A stretch of DNA of 45,994 nt from ZLKRG08 sp046094385 (GTDB lineage Bacteria > Actinomycetota > Actinomycetes > Nanopelagicales > Nanopelagicaceae): assembly GCA_046094385.1 (NCBI GenBank), contig JBJTHJ010000109.1:1-45994 (forward strand). Direction: 5' to 3'. The notes beneath the pieces were generated by a model. The model was not told the origin of the DNA, did no database searches, and saw only the letters and a list, made by a program, of their open reading frames with translations. The position numbers and the translations under genes are program-made. How positions within the stretch are numbered: position 1 is the stretch's first letter; every line of letters starts with the position of its first letter. Positions 1-8,058 of this stretch are shown here, one piece after another.

Positions 1-279
1 GCTGAGAATGCTGGCCTTGAAGGTTATGTCGTAGTTTCAAAGGTACGTACCATGAAGCCAAATGAAGGTTTCAACGCTGCGACTGATGTATATGGCGATC
101 TAAATAAAGATGGTGTTATCGATCCAGTTAAAGTCACTCGATCCGCACTTGCAAATGCCGCATCTATTGCCGCAATGTTCATTACTACTGAGGCGCTAGT
201 CTTCGAAAAGAAAGAAGATGAAGAGGCATCAGCAGGTGGACATGGACATAAGCATGGGCCTGGAGGACATACCCACTAA
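1..279 (+). CDS. groL: 60 kDa chaperonin GroEL, 3' part only
   Basis: The open frame runs from base 1 to a TAA at 277-279 and is cut by the left edge, so only about 92 C-terminal residues are seen. They match the end of GroEL: the stretch GFNAATDVYGDL, then DPVKVTRSALANAASIAAM and FITTEALV are the conserved equatorial-domain C-terminus of this ATP-dependent folding chaperonin. Instead of the usual Gly-Gly-Met repeat the protein ends in a glycine/histidine-rich tail with five histidines. Such tails are known in the GroEL1 paralogue of mycobacteria and streptomycetes. Whether this is the only GroEL in the genome cannot be told from the window. Confidence 0.95.
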   Translation, partial: AENAGLEGYVVVSKVRTMKPNEGFNAATDVYGDLNKDGVIDPVKVTRSALANAASIAAMFITTEALVFEKKEDEEASAGGHGHKHGPGGHTH

Positions 280-295
280 TTAATTTCATATAGAG

Positions 296-370
296 AAATC
301 CGCCTCGAAAGCTAAGCGCAGCAGCAGACCTTTCAGAGCTTCTGCTCCGCTGACTTTCTATGGCGGATTT
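296..370 (+). terminator. Long imperfect hairpin after groEL (terminator or structured RNA)
   Basis: Bases 296-304 pair perfectly with 362-370. Inside, 307-311 pairs with 354-358, and 315-324 pairs with 342-351 with one C-C mismatch, giving about 23 base pairs in one arm around a loop near 328-338. The closing stem runs into TTTTCTATT, so a rho-independent-like terminator of groEL is the simplest reading. It is much longer than an ordinary terminator, so a processed small RNA or a leader element of guaB is also possible. The rest of the 280-447 gap shows no gene. Confidence 0.6.
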
Positions 371-421
371 TCTATTGGTTCATTAATTCGCAGGGATTTC
401 CTTCATTTATTGAGCAAAAGA

Positions 422-427
422 TAGGAT
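422..427 (+). promoter_or_regulatory. Candidate -10 box of guaB
   Basis: TAGGAT fits the TANNNT consensus and lies 28 nt before the guaB start, leaving room for a short leader with a ribosome binding site. No convincing -35 box is visible. Confidence 0.35.
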
Positions 428-442
428 GCTGCCTTAGCGATC

Positions 443-450
443 AGGGGGTG
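443..450 (+). promoter_or_regulatory. Ribosome binding site deciding the guaB TTG start
   Basis: AGGGGGTG is a strong Shine-Dalgarno match about 5-6 nt before TTG at 455. It contains a GTG (448) that is out of frame with guaB, so the TTG is the better start. Confidence 0.6.
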
Positions 451-454
451 AGTC

Positions 455-1588
455 TTGAGCGAGTTTGAGAAAGTCGCGATGCTCGGACTTACCTATGATG
501 ATGTGCTGCTACTACCTGGCCCATCAGAGGTAGTGCCATCTGAGGTAGAAACTGGCACTTGGCTCACTCGCAAGATCAAATTAGAGATCCCACTGGTCTC
601 ATCTGCCATGGATACCGTCACCGAATCACAGATGGCTATTGCACTTGCTAAAGCCGGTGGTATCGGAATCATTCATCGTAATTTAGCGATCGAAGATCAA
701 GTAACTCATGTGAAATTGGCGAAGAATGTTGGTTTAGCCGGTGCGGCCGTAGGTGTTGGCGAAGATGGTTTCAAACGTGCCCAAGCGATAATCGATGCTG
801 GAGTAGATGTGGTCGTAGTTGATACGGCTCACGGACATCATCGTGCAGTACTTGAGGCCATCGAGCGGGTCAAGAAATTCTCTCCCAATACTCAAGTAAT
901 TGGTGGAAATATCGCGACTAGATCTGGAGCACAGGCTCTGATCAACGCAGGTGCAGATGGCGTCAAAGTTGGCGTTGGTCCTGGCTCAATCTGTACAACT
1001 CGAGTGGTAGCAGGTGTTGGCGTTCCGCAAATTACCGCAATCATGGAGGCCAACAAAGCTTGTAGCAAAGCTGGCGTGCCTTTGATTGCAGATGGTGGCC
1101 TGCAATATTCCGGAGATATCGTCAAAGCAATTGTTGCTGGTGCAAATACTGTGATGTTAGGTTCACTCTTTGCTGGGTGCGATGAATCGCCTTCAGAATT
1201 AGTAGAGATCGATGGCGCTAAATTCAAGGTATATCGTGGCATGGGTTCTTTAGGTGCCATGCAATCTAGAGGCGAACAGAGGTCTTACTCCAAAGATCGT
1301 TACATGCAAGATGATGTGCTGTCAGAAGATAAGTTGGTTCCAGAAGGTATTGAAGGAAAGATCAAGTATCGTGGTCCGGTCTCATCAGTCATTCATCAAT
1401 TGGTTGGTGGATTACGAAGTGGCATGGGTTATGCCGGCGCTGCCGATATCGAAACTTTGCGTCGCGAGGGTCAATTGATTCAAATTACCGCTGCTGGACT
1501 TAAAGAGAGCCATCCACATGATGTTGCTGATATCAAAGAGGCTCCAAACTATTCAAATAACGGTAGAGAAAATCGGAAGCAGAGATGA
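455..1588 (+). CDS. guaB: IMP dehydrogenase lacking the CBS (Bateman) domain
   Basis: Oxidises IMP to XMP with NAD+, the committed step to GMP, in the cytoplasm. The TIM-barrel is complete: N-terminal GLTYDDVLLLPG, the SSAMDTVTE motif near residue 50, the catalytic loop GVGPGSICTTR with Cys180, the IADGG phosphate-binding strand near 212, YRGMGSLGAM near 260 and the flap segment EGIEGKIKYRGPV near 297. The protein is 377 residues against about 490-500 for usual bacterial GuaB. The missing part is the CBS pair normally inserted after the IHRN motif; here residues 71-95 run straight on to the next strand without frameshift. The start is TTG behind a good ribosome binding site. The stop overlaps the next ATG by 4 bases (ATGA), so it is translationally coupled to guaB3. 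Confidence 0.95.
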   Translation: MSEFEKVAMLGLTYDDVLLLPGPSEVVPSEVETGTWLTRKIKLEIPLVSSAMDTVTESQMAIALAKAGGIGIIHRNLAIEDQVTHVKLAKNVGLAGAAVGVGEDGFKRAQAIIDAGVDVVVVDTAHGHHRAVLEAIERVKKFSPNTQVIGGNIATRSGAQALINAGADGVKVGVGPGSICTTRVVAGVGVPQITAIMEANKACSKAGVPLIADGGLQYSGDIVKAIVAGANTVMLGSLFAGCDESPSELVEIDGAKFKVYRGMGSLGAMQSRGEQRSYSKDRYMQDDVLSEDKLVPEGIEGKIKYRGPVSSVIHQLVGGLRSGMGYAGAADIETLRREGQLIQITAAGLKESHPHDVADIKEAPNYSNNGRENRKQR

Positions 1589-2700
1589 CAAATAGCATCG
1601 AAATTGCACCAGGTAAACGGGCCAGAGTTGCCTATTCATTTGACGATATTGCAGTAGTGCCAAGTAGACGCACTCGTGATCCAAAGGATGTCTCTATCGA
1701 GTGGCAGATTGATGCTTATAAGTTTGAGATTCCGATGTTGGCCGCCCCGATGGATTCAGTGGTCTCACCTGAGACTGCGATTGAAATTGGAAAGCTTGGT
1801 GGTTTAGGCGTTTTAAATCTTGAAGGTCTTTGGACGCGATACGACGACCCAAGAGTGCCGCTTGGTGAGATTGCCTCGATGCCTGAGAAGAACGCTACTA
1901 AAAGAATGCAAGAGATATATGCGGCACCGATTCGCCCAGAGTTGATTAAAGAACGAATAAAACAGATAAGAGATGCTGGCGTTACGGTGGCTGCCTCGCT
2001 CTCTCCACAGAGAACTGCTGAATTTCACAAAGCGGTTGTAGATGCCGGCGTAGATATATTTGTAATTCGTGGCACTACAGTCTCAGCAGAGCATGTTGGT
2101 TCAAATACCGAAGCGTTGAATTTGAAGAAGTTTATTTATGAATTGGATGTACCGGTCATCGTCGGTGGAGTTGCAAATGCCACCTCTGCTCTACATTTGA
2201 TGCGCGCTGGCGCAGCAGGAGTATTAGTTGGCTTTGGTGGTGGCGCTGCGCATACCACTAGAAAAGTCCTTGGCGTTGAAGTCCCGATGGCCTCCGCAGT
2301 CTCTGAAGTTGCAGCTGCGCGCCGTGAATATTTGGATGAATCTGGTGGACGTTATGTGCATGTGATAGCTGATGGATCGGTCGGCCGCTCCGGAGATATT
2401 GCCAAAGCGATTGCATGTGGTGCGGATGCAGTGATGATGGGTTCCCCACTTGCAAAAGCTAATGAAGCGCCTGGACTTGGCTGGCATTGGGGATCAGAGG
2501 CGCATCACCAAGAGTTACCACGTGGCGAAAGAGTTTCGGTTGGAACAGTCGGAACACTTGCACAGATCTTGGTTGGCCCTTCACATTCATCCGATGGATC
2601 CATGAATATGTTTGGCGCGTTAAGACGTGCGATGGCAACTTGTGGCTACTCAAATCTCAAAGAGTTCCAACGCGTAGAGGTATTAATTACGCGTGGCTAA
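1585..2700 (+). CDS. guaB3: GuaB3-family IMP dehydrogenase-related protein
   Basis: A 371-residue TIM-barrel protein of the actinobacterial/cyanobacterial GuaB3 group. It begins like IMPDH (AYSFDDIAVVPSRRTRDP, PMLAAPMDSVVSP near residue 55) and ends in the GuaB3-typical GALRRAMATCGYSNLKEFQ. Where GuaB has the catalytic Cys loop, this protein reads GFGGGAAHTTRKVLG with no cysteine, as in actinobacterial relatives. The later segment GGRYVHVIADGSVGRSGDIAKAIACGADAVMMGSP supplies the nucleotide phosphate site. Reports on GuaB3 activity differ (GMP reductase-like versus IMPDH-like), so the reaction is left open. Overlaps guaB by 4 and guaA by 8 bases, forming one operon. Confidence 0.9.
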   Translation: MTNSIEIAPGKRARVAYSFDDIAVVPSRRTRDPKDVSIEWQIDAYKFEIPMLAAPMDSVVSPETAIEIGKLGGLGVLNLEGLWTRYDDPRVPLGEIASMPEKNATKRMQEIYAAPIRPELIKERIKQIRDAGVTVAASLSPQRTAEFHKAVVDAGVDIFVIRGTTVSAEHVGSNTEALNLKKFIYELDVPVIVGGVANATSALHLMRAGAAGVLVGFGGGAAHTTRKVLGVEVPMASAVSEVAAARREYLDESGGRYVHVIADGSVGRSGDIAKAIACGADAVMMGSPLAKANEAPGLGWHWGSEAHHQELPRGERVSVGTVGTLAQILVGPSHSSDGSMNMFGALRRAMATCGYSNLKEFQRVEVLITRG

Positions 2701-4246
2701 TGCAGCAAGTGACGGCGTTCTGGTCGTTGATTTTGGTGCGCAATATGCTCAATTGATTGCGCGACGAGTACGTGAGGCCAATGTTTACTCCGAAATCGTG
2801 CCATCTGATATCAGCGCTGCAGAGGTAATGGCAAAAGCGCCAAGTGCAATTATTCTATCTGGCGGGCCAGCATCGGTTTATGCAGATAGCGCTCCTAAAT
2901 TCGATGGTGAGATCTTAAAACTAGGAATTCCAGTCTTTGGAATTTGTTATGGCTTTCAAGTTATGGCCAAAGCATTGGGTGGTGAAGTCACCAAGACCGG
3001 TAAATCTGAATTTGGTCGTACTGCTCTTAGCGTAAGAGAATCCAAAATCTTTACGGGAGCGCCACTATCTCAGCTAGTTTGGATGAGCCACGGAGATGCA
3101 GTAACAAAAGCCCCGGATAATTTCAAAGTTTGCGCAACCACCAGCGATACTCCAGTTGCAGCCTTTGAAGACGAAAGCGCAGCGTTAGCCGGTGTTCAAT
3201 ATCATCCAGAAGTACTTCACACTGAGTATGGACAGGCCTTGCTGCATAACTGGCTGATAAATATCGCAAAATGCCCACCAAATTGGACCATTAAAAATAT
3301 CGCAACACAAGAGATTGAGAAAGTTCGTAGCTTAATTGGGGATAAGCGAGTCATTTGCGGTTTATCTGGTGGCGTGGATTCGGCAGTTGCAGCTGCGATT
3401 GTGCAGCGCGCTGTCGGCTCGCAACTTACCTGTGTATTTGTAGATCATGGTCTGCTAAGAAGTGGAGAAGCCGAACAGGTAGAGCGTGATTTTGTGGCAG
3501 CCACCGGAGTTGAACTAGTGGTAGTCGATGCGAAAACCCAATTCCTAGATGCGTTATCAGGTATCACCGATCCAGAAGCAAAACGGAAAGCCATCGGTCG
3601 AGAGTTCATTAGATCCTTCGAGAGCGCAGCTCGAGAAATTGCAGCAGGCGGTGAAGTTGAATTTCTAGTTCAAGGCACTCTATATCCAGATGTAGTGGAA
3701 TCCGGTGGCGGAAGTGGCACGGCAAATATCAAGTCGCATCACAATGTCGGAGGGCTTCCAGAGGATTTGAAATTTAAGCTGGTAGAACCACTTCGCTCTC
3801 TATTTAAAGATGAAGTTCGACAAGTTGGCCTGCAACTAGGTTTACCTGAAGAGATTATCTGGCGCCAACCATTTCCAGGTCCTGGCCTGGCAATTCGCAT
3901 AGTGGGTGAAGTAACTGGGGAACGTCTAGAAATATTGCGTCGGGCGGATTTGATTGCACGCGAAGAATTGAAAATGGCGGGATTAGATAGAGAGATTTGG
4001 CAATGCCCAGTGGTGCTTTTGGCAGAGGTGCGAAGTGTTGGCGTGCAAGGAGATGGGCGCACATATGGCCATCCAATCGTCCTTCGCCCAGTCTCTAGTG
4101 AAGATGCGATGACCGCAGATTGGTCAAGAATTCCGTATGAGGTGCTTGAGAAGATCTCCACACGTATCACTAACGAAGTTAGGGAAGTCAATCGTGTAGT
4201 TTTAGACATCACAAGTAAGCCGCCAGCCACCATTGAGTGGGAATAA
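2693..4246 (+). CDS. guaA: GMP synthase, glutamine-hydrolysing
   Basis: Converts XMP to GMP with ATP and glutamine, finishing the pathway started by guaB. The 517-residue protein has the class I glutamine amidotransferase domain (VVDFGAQY at the start, nucleophile Cys85 in FGICYGFQ, His171 and Glu173 in QYHPEV), then the ATP pyrophosphatase P-loop SGGVDS at 225-230, and the C-terminal dimerisation part ending in KPPATIEWE as in the family. Length is normal. The GTG start lies 8 bases inside guaB3, so the three genes are tightly coupled. The stop is followed by a short gap and a separately translated cyclophilin. Confidence 0.97.
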   Translation: MANAASDGVLVVDFGAQYAQLIARRVREANVYSEIVPSDISAAEVMAKAPSAIILSGGPASVYADSAPKFDGEILKLGIPVFGICYGFQVMAKALGGEVTKTGKSEFGRTALSVRESKIFTGAPLSQLVWMSHGDAVTKAPDNFKVCATTSDTPVAAFEDESAALAGVQYHPEVLHTEYGQALLHNWLINIAKCPPNWTIKNIATQEIEKVRSLIGDKRVICGLSGGVDSAVAAAIVQRAVGSQLTCVFVDHGLLRSGEAEQVERDFVAATGVELVVVDAKTQFLDALSGITDPEAKRKAIGREFIRSFESAAREIAAGGEVEFLVQGTLYPDVVESGGGSGTANIKSHHNVGGLPEDLKFKLVEPLRSLFKDEVRQVGLQLGLPEEIIWRQPFPGPGLAIRIVGEVTGERLEILRRADLIAREELKMAGLDREIWQCPVVLLAEVRSVGVQGDGRTYGHPIVLRPVSSEDAMTADWSRIPYEVLEKISTRITNEVREVNRVVLDITSKPPATIEWE

Positions 4247-4260
4247 ATCAGGAAAATATC

Positions 4261-4265
4261 GGGAG
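4261..4265 (+). promoter_or_regulatory. Ribosome binding site of the cyclophilin gene
   Basis: GGGAG lies 6 nt before ATG 4272 and supports that start. Confidence 0.55.
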
Positions 4266-4271
4266 TAATTA

Positions 4272-5006
4272 ATGAGCAAGAAGAAGAGAGCCGTTAAGAA
4301 GCCAGTAGCAGCAGCGCTGGCATCACTATTGGTGGTCGGAATCGCAGTTTCGGTAACTGCGCTTGGTAGCGATAACGGTTCAAATTCAACTGGCAGCGCC
4401 ACCGGACAGATTGTTAAAGATGAGAAGTGCGCCCAAGCCACCGCAAAAGCTCATACCCCACCTACTGTTACCCAACCAGCTTCAGCAGCTAACCCTCTGC
4501 CTAAGCAATTCTTGTTCAACACCAACTGTGGCGATATTGAAATTGCTCTGGATTCCAAAGCCCCGATTACCATCTCATCAATAGCTGCGTTAATTGAGGG
4601 AAAGTACTATGACAACTCTTTATGCCATCGACTAACAACTGATGGGCTTTATGTTCTGCAATGTGGAGATCCAACTTTGACAGGAGCGGGTTCTCCAACT
4701 GGCTGGAAGGGTTATTTAGATGAGAACCTTCCAAGTGCAGAGACAAATAACTATCCAGCAGGTACTGTGGCGATGGCTAACTCCGGTCCTGGTACCAATG
4801 GATCGCAATTCTTCCTCGTTTACCAAGACACCACTTTGGGACCTAACTACACAATTTGGGGAAAGATCACTAAAGGCTTAGATATCGTCAAATATGTTGC
4901 TGAAAAGGGCGCGATTACCCAAGATGCCAATGGCCAAGTTGTTTATGCACCAGATGGATTTACCGCTCAGCCGGTAGAGATACTCACCGCAAAGGTAGTG
5001 GGTTAA
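4272..5006 (+). CDS. Membrane-anchored cyclophilin-type peptidyl-prolyl cis-trans isomerase
   Basis: Catalyses proline isomerisation, most likely outside the membrane. The 244-residue protein starts with a basic stretch (KKKRAVKKP) and a hydrophobic segment at about residues 14-33 that would act as signal anchor; no lipobox cysteine is present. After a low-complexity linker, the cyclophilin fold runs from about residue 75: TNCGDIEIALDSKAP, YYDNSLCHRLT, then GTVAMANSGPGTNGSQFFLVY and YTIWGKITKGLDIV, the characteristic active-site and rim strands. Two cysteines flank the first part of the domain. It follows guaA by 25 bases, so it may share that transcript. It converges on the next gene, and the two stop codons share the four bases TTAA. 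Confidence 0.92.
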   Translation: MSKKKRAVKKPVAAALASLLVVGIAVSVTALGSDNGSNSTGSATGQIVKDEKCAQATAKAHTPPTVTQPASAANPLPKQFLFNTNCGDIEIALDSKAPITISSIAALIEGKYYDNSLCHRLTTDGLYVLQCGDPTLTGAGSPTGWKGYLDENLPSAETNNYPAGTVAMANSGPGTNGSQFFLVYQDTTLGPNYTIWGKITKGLDIVKYVAEKGAITQDANGQVVYAPDGFTAQPVEILTAKVVG

Positions 5007-5728
5007 TCGGTATTAACGATTCGGAAAGCTTCGGCTAGCCGACCAATAGGTAGCCCTCCGACACCTGCATTGCGCTCGCCCCATTCGCGCACAAGTTGCT
5101 CTAACTCTTTGTTATGTGCAGTTTGTGAGACGTGTGCATTTAGCGCGGCGATCTTTCTAGGAAAAGACTCAGTGATATCTACCCAGTGATCAGGTGTGTG
5201 ATGGGCATATAACCAGACTTCCTTAACGCGCCATGGTTCAAGACCCTCTTCATTCCGTAGATCTTGGAAAGCGAATGGGTTTCGCGCATCTGGATAAACG
5301 GCTTGGATAGCAGCTTCGCCAGCTGCTAGATGATCCGGATGGCTTGCACCAATGCGATCCCAATTTCGTTCAGGGCTTTGAATCAACATTCGATCAGGTT
5401 TATGGATTCGAATTTGTCTGACAATATCTTTACGCAACCCGATAGTTGGCTCGAGATGGCCATCCCGGTAATTTAAATAGATTACATCTTTGACGCCCAG
5501 CACCTTAGCTGCATCACGTTGTTCGCGTTGGCGGGTAGCAGCCATCTCTGATTGTGGCACCCCAGATTCCTCGCCACCTTGATCTCCATTGGTGCAGCAG
5601 ACATATGTGACCTCAATACCTTTTGCAGTCCACTGCGCAACGGTTCCACCCGAACCAAAGTCAGCATCATCAGGATGCGCATTTACAACAAGAACACGCG
5701 AAATCTCTTTGTCATCTCTAGGTTCCAC
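5003..5728 (-). CDS. PIG-L/LmbE-family zinc deacetylase
   Basis: A 241-residue member of the family of N-acetyl-hexosamine deacetylases (MshB of mycothiol synthesis, Mca conjugate amidase, BshB of bacillithiol synthesis). The zinc site is clear: AHPDDADFGSGG near residue 17 supplies His and Asp, and SHPDHLAAG near residue 129 supplies the third ligand. NGDQGG near 47 is also typical. The substrate cannot be read from sequence; mycothiol pathway members are plausible in an actinobacterium but no other mycothiol gene is in the window. Start is GTG at 5728; an internal ATG at residue 13 of the reading is not in frame. A weak -10 (GAGAAT) lies 6 nt upstream. The gene is divergent from pcrA. Confidence 0.88.
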   Translation of the reverse strand: MEPRDDKEISRVLVVNAHPDDADFGSGGTVAQWTAKGIEVTYVCCTNGDQGGEESGVPQSEMAATRQREQRDAAKVLGVKDVIYLNYRDGHLEPTIGLRKDIVRQIRIHKPDRMLIQSPERNWDRIGASHPDHLAAGEAAIQAVYPDARNPFAFQDLRNEEGLEPWRVKEVWLYAHHTPDHWVDITESFPRKIAALNAHVSQTAHNKELEQLVREWGERNAGVGGLPIGRLAEAFRIVNTD

Positions 5729-5770
5729 GCGCCGATTCTCGCATGTTTTCGAATGGTCTGTGTCGCCTAA

Positions 5771-5776
5771 TAGACT
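5771..5776 (+). promoter_or_regulatory. -10 box of pcrA, leaderless type
   Basis: TAGACT lies 8 nt before the ATG at 5785, so transcription would begin at or next to the start codon. No ribosome binding site precedes that ATG. Confidence 0.6.
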
Positions 5777-5784
5777 CCATCACC

Positions 5785-8037
5785 ATGTCCAGCAATCCCT
5801 CCAGTGAACTACCTATTAATCAGGTAGATCCGCTACTGCAAGGACTAAATCCACAACAATGTGCAGCGGTAATCCATAGCGATACACCACTCTTAGTTGT
5901 AGCAGGCGCGGGATCTGGAAAGACTCGAGTGCTAACCCGTCGAATCGCATATCTAATGGCTAGACGAAATGTCAGACCATTCGAAATCCTCGCAATTACC
6001 TTTACCAATAAGGCCGCAGGAGAGATGAAAGAACGAGTTGCGGATTTGGTCGGGCCAATCGCTAAATCAATGTGGGTCTCAACTTTTCACTCCGCATGTG
6101 TTCGGATTCTTCGACTTGAGGCGCATCGTCTTGGTTACTCAAATAACTTCACGATCTATGACAGCGCTGATTCACAGAGGCTAATAGCGCTAGTTGCGAA
6201 AGACTTGAATCTGGATCCAAAGCGTTATCCGCCACGTCAATTTGCGGCCACAATCTCTAATGCCAAGAACGAGCTACTTGGTCCAGCGGATTACTTGAAT
6301 TCCACCAGCAACCAATACGAGCAGATAACTGCTGATGTCTACGCGTTGTATCAGAAGCGACTCGGACTTGCCAACGCCTTGGATTTTGATGATTTAATAA
6401 TGCGCACCGTAGAAGTAATTCAACGATTCCCAGAGGTTAAATCTCGGCTTCGCTCTAGATTTAGGCATATTCTCGTAGACGAATACCAAGATACCAATCA
6501 TGCTCAATATATTTTGATCAAGGAGTTAGTAGGTAAGGACGAAGAGGGCATACCGGCAGCGGAACTTTGTGTAGTAGGTGATGCGGATCAATCGATCTAC
6601 GGCTTTAGAGGCGCAACCATCCGAAATATCCTCCAATTCGAGCTGGACTATCTAAACGCACAGACCATTTTGCTGGAACAGAACTATCGTTCAACTCAAA
6701 ACATCTTAAGCGCTGCCAATGCGGTTATAGGACAAAATCAAGATCGTAAAGCCAAGAATCTTTGGTCAGAAGCTGGCTCTGGCTCGTCGCTTGTAGGTTA
6801 TGTGGCAGAGAACGAACACGATGAGGCGGAGTTCATCGCAAGTGAAATTCGTAAACTAGCTGGTGATCAATCTTCCAAATATGGTGAGACTGCAATCTTC
6901 TATCGAACCAATGCACAATCACGCGTCTTCGAGGAAGTCTTTATGCGTTCCGGGTTGCCATACAAAGTGGTCGGTGGGGTCAGATTCTATGAACGCCGAG
7001 AAATCAAAGACTTCATTGCTTACTTGAAAGTGCTAGCGAATTTGGAAGATGAGGTCTCGCTGCGCCGAATCATCAATGTACCAAAGCGTGGGATAGGCGA
7101 TCGAGCCATCGATAGCATTGAGAGCATTGCAAATGCGCGTGGTATCTCATTCTGGCAAGCACTCAACGTGGTTGCAAATAGCTCTGAGCTTGGCGGTCGC
7201 GCCACCACTGCGCTTAGTAACTTTGTATCTTTGATTTTGGCGCTACATGTTCTAGTTGAAGCTGGAACCAAGCCCTCAACGATTCTAGAAGCAGTTCTCG
7301 AACAATCGGGATTGTTAGCCGAACTGCAAAATAGCACAGACCCTCAAGATGAATCGCGCGTAGAGAATTTACAAGAGTTAGTCGCAGTTTCGATGGAGTA
7401 CGAAGAACGCAATCTTGAGGAATTACCTGAAGGTTCAGAGATTTCTTTAGCCGGTTTCTTAGAACAAGTCTCTCTGGTTGCTGATTCTGATGAGATTCCA
7501 GAAGGTGAAGATCACGGTGGGGTAATAACTTTGATGACATTACATACCGCCAAAGGACTTGAATTTCCAACTGTATTTCTAACTGGGATGGAGGATGGCA
7601 TCTTCCCGCATTCCAGAACCCTTGGCGAGCGAGATGAACTCGAAGAGGAACGCCGTTTGGCATATGTTGGATTAACCAGAGCTAAAGAACGCTTGTATTT
7701 AACTCGATCTGAATATCGAAGTGCTTGGGGAGCGCCAAATTACAATCCTGCTTCAAGATTCTTAGACGAAATTCCAGATGAGTTAATCGATTGGCGACAG
7801 AGAGCGATTGCATCCAAACCACGTTTCATATCTACACCGCCACCAAGAGCAACTGGCAAAAAGAGTTCCAACACAATCTCATTGAACATTGGGGATCGTG
7901 TGGCTCATGACACATTTGGATTGGGAACAGTTGTGAAGATTTCCGGAGAGGGTGATCGAGCAGAAGCAACTATCAATTTCGGACAATTGGGAGAGAAGCG
8001 CTTGTTACTGCGCTATGCACCGGTCGAGAAGCTTTAA
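5785..8037 (+). CDS. pcrA: ATP-dependent DNA helicase UvrD/PcrA
   Basis: A superfamily 1A 3'-5' helicase for repair and replication restart. All motifs are present: QQCAAV (Q motif), Walker A GAGSGKT, motif Ia AITFTNKAAGEM, DEYQDTN (motif II), GDADQSIYGFRGA (III), the NYRST motif, TLHTAKGLEFP (V) and AYVGLTRAKERLYL (VI). The last 60 residues form the Tudor-like domain of PcrA (GDRVAHDTFGLGTVVKI) that contacts RNA polymerase in relatives. Size, 750 residues, is normal. The ATG at 5785 is preferred over the upstream ATG at 5743, because the TAGACT box sits 8 nt before it and the 14 extra residues have no family match. Confidence 0.96.
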   Translation: MSSNPSSELPINQVDPLLQGLNPQQCAAVIHSDTPLLVVAGAGSGKTRVLTRRIAYLMARRNVRPFEILAITFTNKAAGEMKERVADLVGPIAKSMWVSTFHSACVRILRLEAHRLGYSNNFTIYDSADSQRLIALVAKDLNLDPKRYPPRQFAATISNAKNELLGPADYLNSTSNQYEQITADVYALYQKRLGLANALDFDDLIMRTVEVIQRFPEVKSRLRSRFRHILVDEYQDTNHAQYILIKELVGKDEEGIPAAELCVVGDADQSIYGFRGATIRNILQFELDYLNAQTILLEQNYRSTQNILSAANAVIGQNQDRKAKNLWSEAGSGSSLVGYVAENEHDEAEFIASEIRKLAGDQSSKYGETAIFYRTNAQSRVFEEVFMRSGLPYKVVGGVRFYERREIKDFIAYLKVLANLEDEVSLRRIINVPKRGIGDRAIDSIESIANARGISFWQALNVVANSSELGGRATTALSNFVSLILALHVLVEAGTKPSTILEAVLEQSGLLAELQNSTDPQDESRVENLQELVAVSMEYEERNLEELPEGSEISLAGFLEQVSLVADSDEIPEGEDHGGVITLMTLHTAKGLEFPTVFLTGMEDGIFPHSRTLGERDELEEERRLAYVGLTRAKERLYLTRSEYRSAWGAPNYNPASRFLDEIPDELIDWRQRAIASKPRFISTPPPRATGKKSSNTISLNIGDRVAHDTFGLGTVVKISGEGDRAEATINFGQLGEKRLLLRYAPVEKL

Positions 8038-8046
8038 ACGTGCAGA

Positions 8047-8052
8047 TAAGAT
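8047..8052 (+). promoter_or_regulatory. -10 box of sucC, leaderless type
   Basis: TAAGAT ends 6 nt before the GTG start of sucC; no Shine-Dalgarno sequence is present, so the mRNA probably begins at the start codon. Confidence 0.65.
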
Positions 8053-8058
8053 GCGCTT

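Noticed and set aside
3739..4233. 164-codon minus-strand open frame opposite guaA
   Set aside because: It lies wholly inside a well-supported gene, has no recognisable motif or upstream signals, and its composition is that of an antisense reading of guaA.
7214..7663. 149-codon minus-strand open frame opposite pcrA
   Set aside because: Fully within the helicase reading frame and without any recognised domain.
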